A stretch of 13,945 nucleotides of DNA, taken from positions 1-13,945 of the forward strand of contig URJS01000065.1 of assembly GCA_900548205.1 (NCBI GenBank), given 5' to 3'. This DNA is from an uncultured Roseburia sp. Lineage in GTDB: Bacteria > Bacillota > Clostridia > Lachnospirales > Lachnospiraceae. Position 1 is the stretch's first letter; the number at the start of each line of letters is the position of its first letter. This document shows, piece by piece, positions 1 through 6,989 of the stretch. The notes under the pieces were generated by a model. It ran no database searches. It was given only the letters and a program-made list of their open reading frames with translations, and had not been told where the DNA came from. Made by a program: the position numbers and the translations under genes.

Positions 1-479
1 AAAAAGTTTCCCACATACACACCGCCGATGGCGATAAAAAATGTGATCACACCGATGATGGCAACCGCCTCAGCAATCGGATAATCCAAAAAAGCAAAGG
101 TAATTCCGATCGCCAGCGCGTCGATACTGGTCGCGACCGCAAGGATCAACAGCTCCTTTAGGTTTAGCGGCGCATCCATACTTGAAATTTCCACCGCCTC
201 CTCCGGCTTCATCGCCTCAAAAATCATCTTTCCGCCGATAAATCCAAGCAGTACGAACGCAATCCAGTGGTCGATGCTCGTGATATATCGCTCAAACTGC
301 ATTCCTAACAGCCAGCCAAGAAACGGCATCAATGCCTGAAAACCGCCGAAAAACAGTCCAATGACAACCGCCTGTCCCCGATTGACCTTTCGCATGGCAA
401 GCCCCTTGCACACAGCGACGGCAAACGCATCCATTGCAAGACCGATTCCCAAAAATGATAACTCCAAAAAAACTGCCAT
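1..479 (-). CDS. mntP: Putative manganese efflux pump MntP (3' end cut by window edge)
   Basis: Small integral membrane protein of the MntP (formerly DUF204/YebN) family, which exports Mn2+ across the cytoplasmic membrane. The window holds 159 codons beginning MAVFLELSFLGIGLAMDAFA; about 25 to 30 C-terminal residues are missing, judged from the usual family length of roughly 185 to 190. The two internally related halves are visible: an Asp in the first helix (DAFAVAV, D16) and its counterpart in the second half (SIDALAIG, D120), with Gly-rich helices between (GLFFGGFQALMPFLGWLLG). The start is ATG at 477..479, supported by a GGGGAGGAG ribosome binding site a few bases upstream. It follows the SNF2 gene by 63 bases with no clear terminator or promoter between, so co-transcription is likely (inference). 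The gap is too short to hold the yybP-ykoY manganese riboswitch that often precedes mntP. Confidence 0.9.
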   Translation of the reverse strand, partial: MAVFLELSFLGIGLAMDAFAVAVCKGLAMRKVNRGQAVVIGLFFGGFQALMPFLGWLLGMQFERYITSIDHWIAFVLLGFIGGKMIFEAMKPEEAVEISSMDAPLNLKELLILAVATSIDALAIGITFAFLDYPIAEAVAIIGVITFFIAIGGVYVGNF

Positions 480-542
480 TTGTTCTTTCTCTCCTCCCCG
501 GGTGCACGTCCGAAACCGCACACACCGCTCTGTATTATCTGC

Positions 543-3500
543 CTAACCAAGCAGCTCCAATAATTCTTCTCTGGTGAAGCTTGCCGAATCCATACCGTCT
601 CCACTTAGTACCTGCTCGGCAAGCTGCTGCTTGCGCTCCTGCATCGCCACGATCTTCTCCTCGATCGTTCCCTCGGCGACAAGACGGTACACGGTGACGA
701 CATTCTTCTGTCCAATGCGGTGTGCCCGGTCCGTCGCCTGATTCTGCACCGCAACATTCCACCACGGATCATAGTGGATGACAATATCAGCCGCTGTCAG
801 GTTCAGGCCTGTGCCGCCCGCCTTAAGCGAAATACAAAAAACAGAGACATCATCCTGCGCAAAGCGCTCCACCATCTGCATCCGCCGTTCCTTACCGACT
901 GCTCCCGTAAGCATATAATAGCGGATCCCCTCGCTCTTAAGGCGCTCCGCAAAACGCTCCAGCATAGAAGTGAACTGGGAGAAAAGCAAAATCTTGTGAC
1001 CTCCCTGCACCGCATTTAAAAGCAGCTCCATACACATCTCAAGCTTTGCCGAACTGCCCTGATAGCCCTCAAACAAAAGCGAAGGATCGCAGCAAAGCTG
1101 ACGCAGCTTTGTGAGCTCTGACAAAATCTGCAGCTTCTCCGTCTGAAACTCCTTGTCCGACTTTTCGCTCAGCAGCTGCTTCATCCGCTGCGCATGGGCG
1201 TCATACAGCGCCTGCTGCTCCCCCTCAAGTCTCGCATAGACATTTTCCTCCAGCTTCTCCGGCAGATCGCTTAGCACCTCGGACTTTAACCGGCGCAGCA
1301 CAAACGGCCGTATCATGCGCTGGAGACGCTTCATCTTATCCTCATCGCCGTTTGTAACGATCGGCAGCTCGATTTCCTGACGGAAGCGCTGATAGGTATA
1401 CAAAAACCCCGGCATCAGGTAATCAAAGATGCTCCACAGCTCGCTCAGTCGGTTCTCGATCGGCGTACCTGTGAGCGCAAGCTTAAACGCTGCCGAAATA
1501 CCCTTCACCCCTTTTGCCGCCTGTGTGCCGGGATTCTTGATATACTGCGCCTCGTCAATAACCTGTATCGCAAAGACCATATCCTGATACAGCTTGGCAT
1601 CCCGCTTTAACAGATCATACGAGGTGATCAAAATCTCCCCTTCGGCACTCTGTGCCACAAGACGTGCACGCTCTGCGGCAAGACCTACGATCACTCTGGC
1701 AGAAAGCTGCGGAGCAAAACGCTCAAGCTCCTTTTTCCAGTTATAGACCAGTGACGCCGGGCATACGATGAGCGAGCGTCTCCTCCCATGCGCTCCTCCC
1801 TCGCAGCTCTCCTGCTCAGACAAAAGCAGACTGATGACCTGCAGCGTCTTTCCAAGTCCCATATCATCTGCCAAGATACCGCCAAACCCGTTCTCCCTGA
1901 GTGTCTTTAACCACAAAAACCCTGTCTTTTGATAGCTGCGCATCACTGTTTTTAAGGTTTCCGGGACCTCATGATCGCTGTCCTCGATCGTTTTCATATT
2001 GCAGACGATGCCTTTAAACTCCCGGTTCTTTTCCACCGAAAGCTTATTGCTGCTCTTTAACGCCGCATCCAGATACATCGCACGGTATTTTGGTATCTGC
2101 ACGCAGCCCTCCTTCAGCTTCGCCTCGGTTAAATGCAGCGTCTCTCTAAGCTCCGCCAAAAGCCCGATCCCATCGTCTCCAAGCTCCAGAAACTCCCCGT
2201 TTTTTAAGCGGATATATTTCTTTTTCCTGTCATATTTTGTCAGCAGATATGCAAGCTCCTCCGGCTTCATCTCCTTGGAACGGATCGTAAGCTCCAGCAG
2301 ATCGCTCTTTAAAGCGACGCCGACAGAAACCGCAGGCGGCGTGATCACCCGAAGTCCGCGAAATTCCTCCGAGGTATAAATCGCCATATAAGCAGATAAC
2401 CGCTGCAGCCCTCCCGTCAAAAGCTCGTATAAAAGCTCCTCGGCATGCGATAAGACAAACACCGTGCCGCCCATTCCAAGCCCGTTAAAATACGGCTCCA
2501 CCAGACTGCGCACCCGAAGCTCCTCGGCGAGCTCCCGCACCTCTCCCTCCTCCGGTCTCTTTAATACATTATACTTTTTGTCTCCATAGACCGCCAGAAG
2601 CTTTGCACCTATCACCTGATGATCCTGCTTATCAAGGTAGAGCTCAAACTCAGGCTTCTTGGGAATATAGAGGCTCTCGTCAAAGCCCTCGTCGCTGACA
2701 CAGAAATACTCACGCAAAAGAGGCAGCAGGTCGCGGCAAAAAGCCGGCAGCTCCTCCTCTGCCAGATAGCACGCGCCGTCCGCCTGCCTCTCCATATAGT
2801 CAAAAAATTCTCCGACCTCACCCTTTAAGCCGACAGGGGCACGGAAAATCGTTTCCTCCTGATAAAAATAATAACGCCTGCTCCCGCGTATCACAGAAAG
2901 GTCCTCAAGCTGCAAAAAAATACCGGCAGCGCCCATGCGGATCGTAAGCTTCGGCTTTTTCTCCTCCGGTGCAAAATGACAAAGCTGCTGCTCGTTATTT
3001 CCAAGCTCTGCGCAGAACTCCCCGTCCCCTACCGCCTCAAAAAAACGATCGATCGCGACCTCGTCCAATTCTATTACCCGCTCGTAGCTTCCCGCATACA
3101 CATAATAGGCATGATATTTTGACTGGCGGCGCTTGTCCTCCTCCTGCTGCTGCAAAAATCCGATCAGCCGCCACGCCTCTTTCGTAAACGCCTCCCTGCT
3201 GTGGTAAAAATCAAGCTTCTTTCCGTAACGTACTTTTTCCTTCTGTTCTATGGCACGCAGAAACGCAGAAATGTTTTTAAGCACATATTTTTGCTCGATC
3301 CCGATCTTAAATTCGAGCGTCGCATAACCATACCCAAGCTGAAAATACGGCAAAAGCTCCACCTTTCCGTATACCCCCTGAGGGATCAGATAAGAAACGT
3401 CGGCATTTGCCGCATAGTGACCGAGCAGCCGTTTGAGCGCTTTCGGCGTCTGAAGCTCCGCAGCGCCGAGAGTCTGATCCTCACCTTTTTTCATACGCAA

Positions 3501-3821
3501 AAGCTCTGCGCTCCCTCTGCGGTTTACATACGCAAAAAGTACTGCCACGCAGTGCTTGCACAATCCGTCGTAATTGTAGAATGCCTCGCATTCACAACGA
3601 CAGGACGCGATATCCGCAAATTCTTCATCCACGGACGCACTGACATGGTAGTACTCCTGCATATTTCCCCGCACCCTTGCAGACAACTCTGCCATTGGCA
3701 GCTCATGCTCCAGATATAGCTCATAAGAAAAATCAAAGACTCCGCCCGTCTCATAAATTTCTTTTCCCCTGCGGTAAGCCGCTCCATACGCCGCCTCCCG
3801 AATATCTGCCGTTGAAAACAT
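543..3821 (-). CDS. SNF2-family DEAD/DEAH-like ATPase with N-terminal SWIM zinc finger
   Basis: Cytoplasmic superfamily 2 DNA-dependent ATPase of the bacterial SWIM-SNF2 type, 1092 residues, a normal length for the group. Order: a SWIM finger (CxC at C74/C76/C78, then CxH at C88/H90); a long central region matching the bacterial SNF2-associated domain in position and size (about 90 to 600); then the helicase core with DMGLGKT (Walker A, 653-659), DEAQ (Walker B, 756-759), LTGTP (motif III, 783-787), and the C-terminal lobe with LLFSQF, GGTGLNL and QATDRAHRIGQ (motif VI, 1028-1038). All core motifs are intact, so it should hydrolyse ATP and translocate on duplex DNA; its physiological role is unknown, and remodelling or stalled-protein removal is only a family-level guess. 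A GTG 24 bases further upstream is in frame, but ATG at 3819..3821 has AAAGGAG five bases before it and is preferred. Confidence 0.93.
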   Translation of the reverse strand: MFSTADIREAAYGAAYRRGKEIYETGGVFDFSYELYLEHELPMAELSARVRGNMQEYYHVSASVDEEFADIASCRCECEAFYNYDGLCKHCVAVLFAYVNRRGSAELLRMKKGEDQTLGAAELQTPKALKRLLGHYAANADVSYLIPQGVYGKVELLPYFQLGYGYATLEFKIGIEQKYVLKNISAFLRAIEQKEKVRYGKKLDFYHSREAFTKEAWRLIGFLQQQEEDKRRQSKYHAYYVYAGSYERVIELDEVAIDRFFEAVGDGEFCAELGNNEQQLCHFAPEEKKPKLTIRMGAAGIFLQLEDLSVIRGSRRYYFYQEETIFRAPVGLKGEVGEFFDYMERQADGACYLAEEELPAFCRDLLPLLREYFCVSDEGFDESLYIPKKPEFELYLDKQDHQVIGAKLLAVYGDKKYNVLKRPEEGEVRELAEELRVRSLVEPYFNGLGMGGTVFVLSHAEELLYELLTGGLQRLSAYMAIYTSEEFRGLRVITPPAVSVGVALKSDLLELTIRSKEMKPEELAYLLTKYDRKKKYIRLKNGEFLELGDDGIGLLAELRETLHLTEAKLKEGCVQIPKYRAMYLDAALKSSNKLSVEKNREFKGIVCNMKTIEDSDHEVPETLKTVMRSYQKTGFLWLKTLRENGFGGILADDMGLGKTLQVISLLLSEQESCEGGAHGRRRSLIVCPASLVYNWKKELERFAPQLSARVIVGLAAERARLVAQSAEGEILITSYDLLKRDAKLYQDMVFAIQVIDEAQYIKNPGTQAAKGVKGISAAFKLALTGTPIENRLSELWSIFDYLMPGFLYTYQRFRQEIELPIVTNGDEDKMKRLQRMIRPFVLRRLKSEVLSDLPEKLEENVYARLEGEQQALYDAHAQRMKQLLSEKSDKEFQTEKLQILSELTKLRQLCCDPSLLFEGYQGSSAKLEMCMELLLNAVQGGHKILLFSQFTSMLERFAERLKSEGIRYYMLTGAVGKERRMQMVERFAQDDVSVFCISLKAGGTGLNLTAADIVIHYDPWWNVAVQNQATDRAHRIGQKNVVTVYRLVAEGTIEEKIVAMQERKQQLAEQVLSGDGMDSASFTREELLELLG

Positions 3822-3826
3822 GACTG

Positions 3827-3833
3827 CTCCTTT
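3827..3833 (-). promoter_or_regulatory. Ribosome binding site deciding the SNF2 gene start
   Basis: Reads AAAGGAG on the minus strand, five bases before ATG at 3819..3821. It places the start at the methionine of MFSTADIREA rather than the in-frame GTG eight codons upstream, whose coding sequence would contain this site. Confidence 0.75.
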
Positions 3834-3864
3834 CGCCTCTGACACAACTTTTTACTATCTTACC

Positions 3865-3873
3865 ATTGTATCA
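3865..3873 (-). promoter_or_regulatory. Possible extended -10 promoter for the SNF2-mntP unit
   Basis: The minus strand reads TGATACAAT, an extended -10 element (TGn followed by TACAAT, the latter at 3865..3870), about 43 bases before the SNF2 start. I see no convincing -35 hexamer 16 to 18 bases upstream, which is acceptable for an extended -10 promoter. The surrounding 3834..3920 is AT-rich and holds nothing else recognisable apart from the 12-base palindrome GATTTTAAAATC just after the preceding stop codon, which lacks the GC stem and T-run of a normal terminator. Confidence 0.4.
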
Positions 3874-3920
3874 CATTTCTTTTGCGATGAGGAAATTTTT
3901 TTATTTGATTTTAAAATCTG

Positions 3921-4595
3921 TCATCTTCCGGTTTCCCTTTTCATTGCCCGGTATCCGATAAGCACCGTCCATACATAAGCGCAGGTTTTCGGTATCATCA
4001 GCATTCCGATCATCGGTATGCGGTCTGCAAGCAAAACAACCGGCAAATAGAATCCAAAGCTTAACACGATCGTCAGCCACATATGACGAAACATCTCATC
4101 CTGTGTCTCTTTCGCACTTTTATAAAATAAGACAATGATCAGCAAGCCCATGATCGTAAACGGAATGTTCCGATAAATGCCCCATAAGAGGGAGGCGTCC
4201 GCCGTAAGCCAGCCGTTCTGCGGAAACAGACATAATGCAATTCTAAGCGCTGCAAGAACATAGATCCAAGCTGTTATTTGGCTTTTCCCTTTGATCTGAT
4301 AACGCATCCGCCAGACATAATACAAAAGAATATAAAAAATCGTCATCGTGATAGATGTGATAAACTTTCCGATCCCCAACGCCGCTGTATAATTTTCCAA
4401 GCCCGTCGTGCAGAGCGTATACGCCCTCGGAACTAAATGGAAGGAATCTCCCACGCCCAAAACTACCGCCATAATGCCAAAAAAGCGATACTGCTTAATT
4501 CCCTGGCATTTCAGGATCATAATGATCCCAAGAACAACAACTCCAACTAAATAAAAAGCATCAAATAACGTCTCAACGATCGCCTGCATACCCAT
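3921..4595 (-). CDS. Seven-helix membrane protein of unknown function
   Basis: I do not recognise this family. The 224-residue product has about seven hydrophobic segments (roughly 9-29, 36-57, 72-96, 108-125, 140-158, 170-190, 194-214) and a basic C-terminus (RAMKRETGR), so it lies in the cytoplasmic membrane. Polar residues inside the second helix (GDSFH, 49-53, followed by LVPR) stand out as candidates for a functional site. There is no ATPase, enzyme or known transporter signature. The start is ATG at 4593..4595, eight bases after the previous gene's stop; a second ATG two codons on (4587..4589) has better spacing from the AAGGGAG ribosome binding site and may be the true one. Third gene of the TetR-controlled unit, so its expression is probably repressed with its neighbour, and the two membrane proteins may act together (inference). 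Confidence 0.8.
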   Translation of the reverse strand: MGMQAIVETLFDAFYLVGVVVLGIIMILKCQGIKQYRFFGIMAVVLGVGDSFHLVPRAYTLCTTGLENYTAALGIGKFITSITMTIFYILLYYVWRMRYQIKGKSQITAWIYVLAALRIALCLFPQNGWLTADASLLWGIYRNIPFTIMGLLIIVLFYKSAKETQDEMFRHMWLTIVLSFGFYLPVVLLADRIPMIGMLMIPKTCAYVWTVLIGYRAMKRETGR

Positions 4596-4603
4596 TCTCT
4601 CCC

Positions 4604-5011
4604 TTACCGATCATACTGTGCATAGTTCACACTGAATTTTACGCCTGCCCACATCAATGCCAGACCAAGTCCTGTATAAAAGACAGCGATAAATACATCC
4701 GGCATCAGATGAAGGCTTCTGATCGCAATGCCAAGCGTCATCATAAATGCCATGATAAAAAATGACTTGAGATCAAAAAAATTCCAAAAGTATTGCTTCT
4801 CCGTTACATATTGATGAATGCGCACCGTGTGCTTTACAACAAGCTTTTTAAATATCATGAACCAAAAAGCGGAATAGATAAGCGCCGAGCACGCCACACG
4901 GAGCAATGACAGATTTCCCGTATATGCCAGCAGTCCGATACGCGCGATATTCACTCCGGCGATCGGCCAGACAATTCCTGCGATCAATAATAAAACTCCG
5001 TTTTTTACCAA
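4604..5011 (-). CDS. Four-helix membrane protein of unknown function (probable TTG start)
   Basis: Unrecognised 135-residue membrane protein with about four hydrophobic segments (5-25, 36-54, 83-102, 106-126). A basic loop rich in Lys, His and Tyr (KKLVVKHTVRIHQYVTEKQY, about 55-74) separates two helix pairs. No ATG lies near the start. The frame stays open into the upstream tetR gene, but the only good ribosome binding site, AAAGGAGG at 5022..5029, lies just past the tetR stop and points to TTG at 5009..5011, giving VKNGVLLLIAG as the first residues after the initiator. Spacing of ten bases is slightly long; a nearer ATT cannot be excluded. Second gene of the tetR unit. Size and topology could fit a small transporter subunit or accessory protein, but nothing specific supports that. 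Confidence 0.75.
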   Translation of the reverse strand: MVKNGVLLLIAGIVWPIAGVNIARIGLLAYTGNLSLLRVACSALIYSAFWFMIFKKLVVKHTVRIHQYVTEKQYFWNFFDLKSFFIMAFMMTLGIAIRSLHLMPDVFIAVFYTGLGLALMWAGVKFSVNYAQYDR

Positions 5012-5021
5012 AATAATTCGT

Positions 5022-5029
5022 CCTCCTTT
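5022..5029 (-). promoter_or_regulatory. Ribosome binding site selecting a TTG start
   Basis: Reads AAAGGAGG on the minus strand, a near-perfect Shine-Dalgarno, six bases after the tetR stop codon. The first plausible in-frame initiation codon downstream is TTG at 5009..5011, ten bases away. Confidence 0.65.
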
Positions 5030-5034
5030 ATGCC

Positions 5035-5592
5035 CTAATAAATACAATTCCTGATCATCTGCAATAATTCCGCACAATCCTCCTGCTGGCTTACCAGTAT
5101 GGTGATCAGCAGGGTAAAGCTGTAATCCGTGAATGTCTCCATCGATAATTCCTCGGAAAATGCTCCTTTACGGACAGCAGGATCATTTTTTAAAACGGTC
5201 AACAGCTTCTCCTGCAAGCGGGAGAAATAGCGATCCATCTGCTGACGCCCCTCCTCCTTCTCAGAGGAAACAAAATGCAGAGAATGTATATTTAAAAACC
5301 CCGGATATTTCTGATTGCCCGCCAAAATCGTATCGAACATACATGAGATACAATCGACAAAGCCGTCAAATTCCTCATGCTGCTCAAACGGCAGGAAGAT
5401 CTCTCTCCAAATACTTTCGATCGTCGCTCCAAGCAATCCGGACTTCGACGGAAAATAATTGTATAAAGAGCCTACCGCCACGCCGCACGCCTTTGCCACG
5501 CTTCTCATACTGAACGCTAAAATCCCTTCCTCAAGCACCATGCGGCGGCTGACTCTTAAAATATCCTGTTCGGTTGTTACTGTCTTATTCAT
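5035..5592 (-). CDS. TetR/AcrR-family transcriptional repressor
   Basis: A 185-residue one-component regulator. The N-terminal TetR DNA-binding domain is clear: a first helix (TEQDILRVSRRMVLEEG), then the helix-turn-helix at about 27-54 (FSMRSVAKACGVAVGSLYNYFPSKSGLL) with the typical GxLYxYFxSKxxLL ending. The C-terminal half (60-185) is all-helical and divergent, as usual for the ligand-binding and dimerisation domain; the ligand cannot be read from sequence. The start is ATG at 5590..5592 with GAGGTG just upstream. An in-frame TTG eight codons earlier lies inside the operator palindrome and is not favoured. It heads a unit with two membrane proteins 23 and 8 bases apart. A perfect palindrome between its promoter and its start strongly suggests that it represses itself and the two membrane genes until a small molecule is bound. 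Confidence 0.93.
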   Translation of the reverse strand: MNKTVTTEQDILRVSRRMVLEEGILAFSMRSVAKACGVAVGSLYNYFPSKSGLLGATIESIWREIFLPFEQHEEFDGFVDCISCMFDTILAGNQKYPGFLNIHSLHFVSSEKEEGRQQMDRYFSRLQEKLLTVLKNDPAVRKGAFSEELSMETFTDYSFTLLITILVSQQEDCAELLQMIRNCIY

Positions 5593-5604
5593 ACGCACCT
5601 CACG

Positions 5605-5627
5605 CAAAATGAACAATGTTCATTTTG
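5605..5627. promoter_or_regulatory. Perfect 23-base palindrome, probable TetR operator
   Basis: Each arm is CAAAATGAACA and its exact reverse complement, around one central base at 5616. The right edge touches the -10 box at 5628..5633 and the left edge lies three bases before the ribosome binding site of the TetR gene. Size, perfect symmetry and position over the expected transcription start match an autoregulatory TetR-family operator. The binding protein is inferred to be the TetR encoded immediately downstream. Confidence 0.85.
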
Positions 5628-5656
5628 AAAATACTACTTTTTTATTTACTTGTCAA
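5628..5656 (-). promoter_or_regulatory. Sigma-A type promoter of the tetR unit
   Basis: The minus strand has TTGACA (5651..5656, consensus -35), a 17-base AT-rich spacer, then TATTTT (5628..5633) as -10. Transcription would start inside the adjacent palindrome, so repressor binding would block initiation. Confidence 0.8.
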
Positions 5657-5675
5657 GCATGATTTTTCCCATACC

Positions 5676-6989
5676 CTAAAACAATATCGTGATTTCTGTT
5701 CCGATATTTTCCTCGCTTTTTAATTCCAGCTGCGCATCGTGCTGCGCAACGATATGCTTTACGATCGCAAGTCCAAGCCCCGTTCCTCCGGTAGACTTTG
5801 AGCGGCTCTTATCCACGCGGTAAAACCGCTCAAAAATGCGCTCCTGATGCTCCTTTGGAATCCCGATCCCCGTATCCTTAATACAAAATACCGGACGGCT
5901 GTTTTCCATGCCGATGCGCATTGTGACCGTTCCGCCCGGTCGGTTGTAACGCACCGCGTTGCTGCACAAATTATAAAAAAGCTCCTCCAAAAGAGTTTTA
6001 TTTCCATTTATGACTGTCGATTCTCCCTCCAGCACGATCGCAACCTCATGCTTTTGCGCCGGAAGCTGCATCTGCGCCATACAATTCTTTCCCAGCTCAT
6101 ACAGATCCAGCGGCTCAAATTCCAGCTTCAGGCTCTCATCATCAAGCTCCGACAGCTTTAAAATATCATTGATCAGTCTCTGCAGACGCTCCGCGCCCCG
6201 GTGTATCTCATCCGCAAAGTGCTTTGTATCCGTCTCGTTCGTCATGCCGCTCGCGATCAGCTCCGCATAACCGGAAATTGCCGTCAGCGGCGTTTTCAAT
6301 TCATGCGAAACATTCGCCGTAAATTCCTGCCGCAGCTTCGCATGGTTTAAAATATCAATATGCTGCTGCTTGATCGTTGCGACAAACGGCTGCATCTCCT
6401 CATACACCTCGCCCTCATCCACAAGCGTGATGTTCGACGCCAGCTTTTCGATCGGCGCAATGATACGGGTGGTCAGACGCTTTGCAAAAAAGACGCAGAC
6501 TGCAAAGACAACCAATCCAACCACGGCGATCAAAAGCATCATGCGCAGACGCAGATGATAAATGCTGTCGCTTGTCTTTGCGACACGCAGCACGTTTCCG
6601 TCTGACAGCAGCATCGCATAATAAAAGGTATGCTTCAGAGAGGTCACAGACTGCCGCATTCCGCGTCCCTCCCCTTGGGAAAGTGCGAGCGCAATCTCCG
6701 GGCGCGCCTTATGATTTTCCATACCGGCCTCATCCTCCTGACTGTCGTAGAGTACCTCTCCCGCCTCATTCACCAGTGTGATGCGCAGACCGTCTCCCGC
6801 CAGCTGCTCATTTTCATTTTCCGCGATGTCCGCCGCTCCCATCAGCGCCACAACATGTGCATTCGCTTTTAAATCCTCAAAAATCTGTTCTATCAAAATA
6901 CTGTAAAACAGGATAATAGCACAAGCGGCAGTCGCCACAATGGCGATTGCCGCAATCAACATAAACCTTGCATTCAGTTTCTTTTTCAT
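5676..6989 (-). CDS. phoR: PhoR-type sensor histidine kinase
   Basis: Membrane-bound sensor kinase, 437 residues, partner of the response regulator just upstream. Two transmembrane helices (about 11-33 and 150-170) flank an extracytoplasmic region of about 115 residues. A HAMP-like linker (171-215) leads to the HisKA helix with the phospho-accepting His in SHELKTPLTAISGY (H229), then the HATPase domain with an N box (LEELFYNLCSNAVRYN, 334-349), G1 (DTGIGIP, 372-378), F box (ERFYR) and G2 (GGTGLGLA, 401-408). All catalytic motifs are intact. Compared with the textbook PhoR layout there is no room for a PAS domain between HAMP and HisKA. Its ATG overlaps the regulator stop by four bases (ATGA), so translation is coupled. 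Assignment to the phosphate response rests on operon context; the kinase sequence alone would only say sensor kinase. Confidence 0.9.
   Translation of the reverse strand: MKKKLNARFMLIAAIAIVATAACAIILFYSILIEQIFEDLKANAHVVALMGAADIAENENEQLAGDGLRITLVNEAGEVLYDSQEDEAGMENHKARPEIALALSQGEGRGMRQSVTSLKHTFYYAMLLSDGNVLRVAKTSDSIYHLRLRMMLLIAVVGLVVFAVCVFFAKRLTTRIIAPIEKLASNITLVDEGEVYEEMQPFVATIKQQHIDILNHAKLRQEFTANVSHELKTPLTAISGYAELIASGMTNETDTKHFADEIHRGAERLQRLINDILKLSELDDESLKLEFEPLDLYELGKNCMAQMQLPAQKHEVAIVLEGESTVINGNKTLLEELFYNLCSNAVRYNRPGGTVTMRIGMENSRPVFCIKDTGIGIPKEHQERIFERFYRVDKSRSKSTGGTGLGLAIVKHIVAQHDAQLELKSEENIGTEITILF

Noticed and set aside
480..542. yybP-ykoY manganese riboswitch before mntP
   Set aside because: The gap is 63 bases and shows no convincing paired architecture of that RNA.
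1999..2379. Plus-strand open frame of 126 codons inside the SNF2 gene
   Set aside because: Ser/Phe-rich shadow of the antisense strand of a well-supported helicase gene, with no ribosome binding site or domain. The other plus-strand frames (for example 3201..3719 and 8761..9390) are the same kind of shadow.
3908..3919. Palindrome GATTTTAAAATC after the seven-helix gene as a terminator
   Set aside because: Stem is entirely A/T except at its ends and is followed on the minus strand by A-rich rather than T-rich sequence; too weak to call.
3921..4595. Seven-helix protein as a CREST-type hydrolase (ceramidase/PAQR-like)
   Set aside because: The helix count and the Asp-Ser-x-His cluster in helix 2 are suggestive, but the last helix lacks the HxxxH expected of that superfamily.
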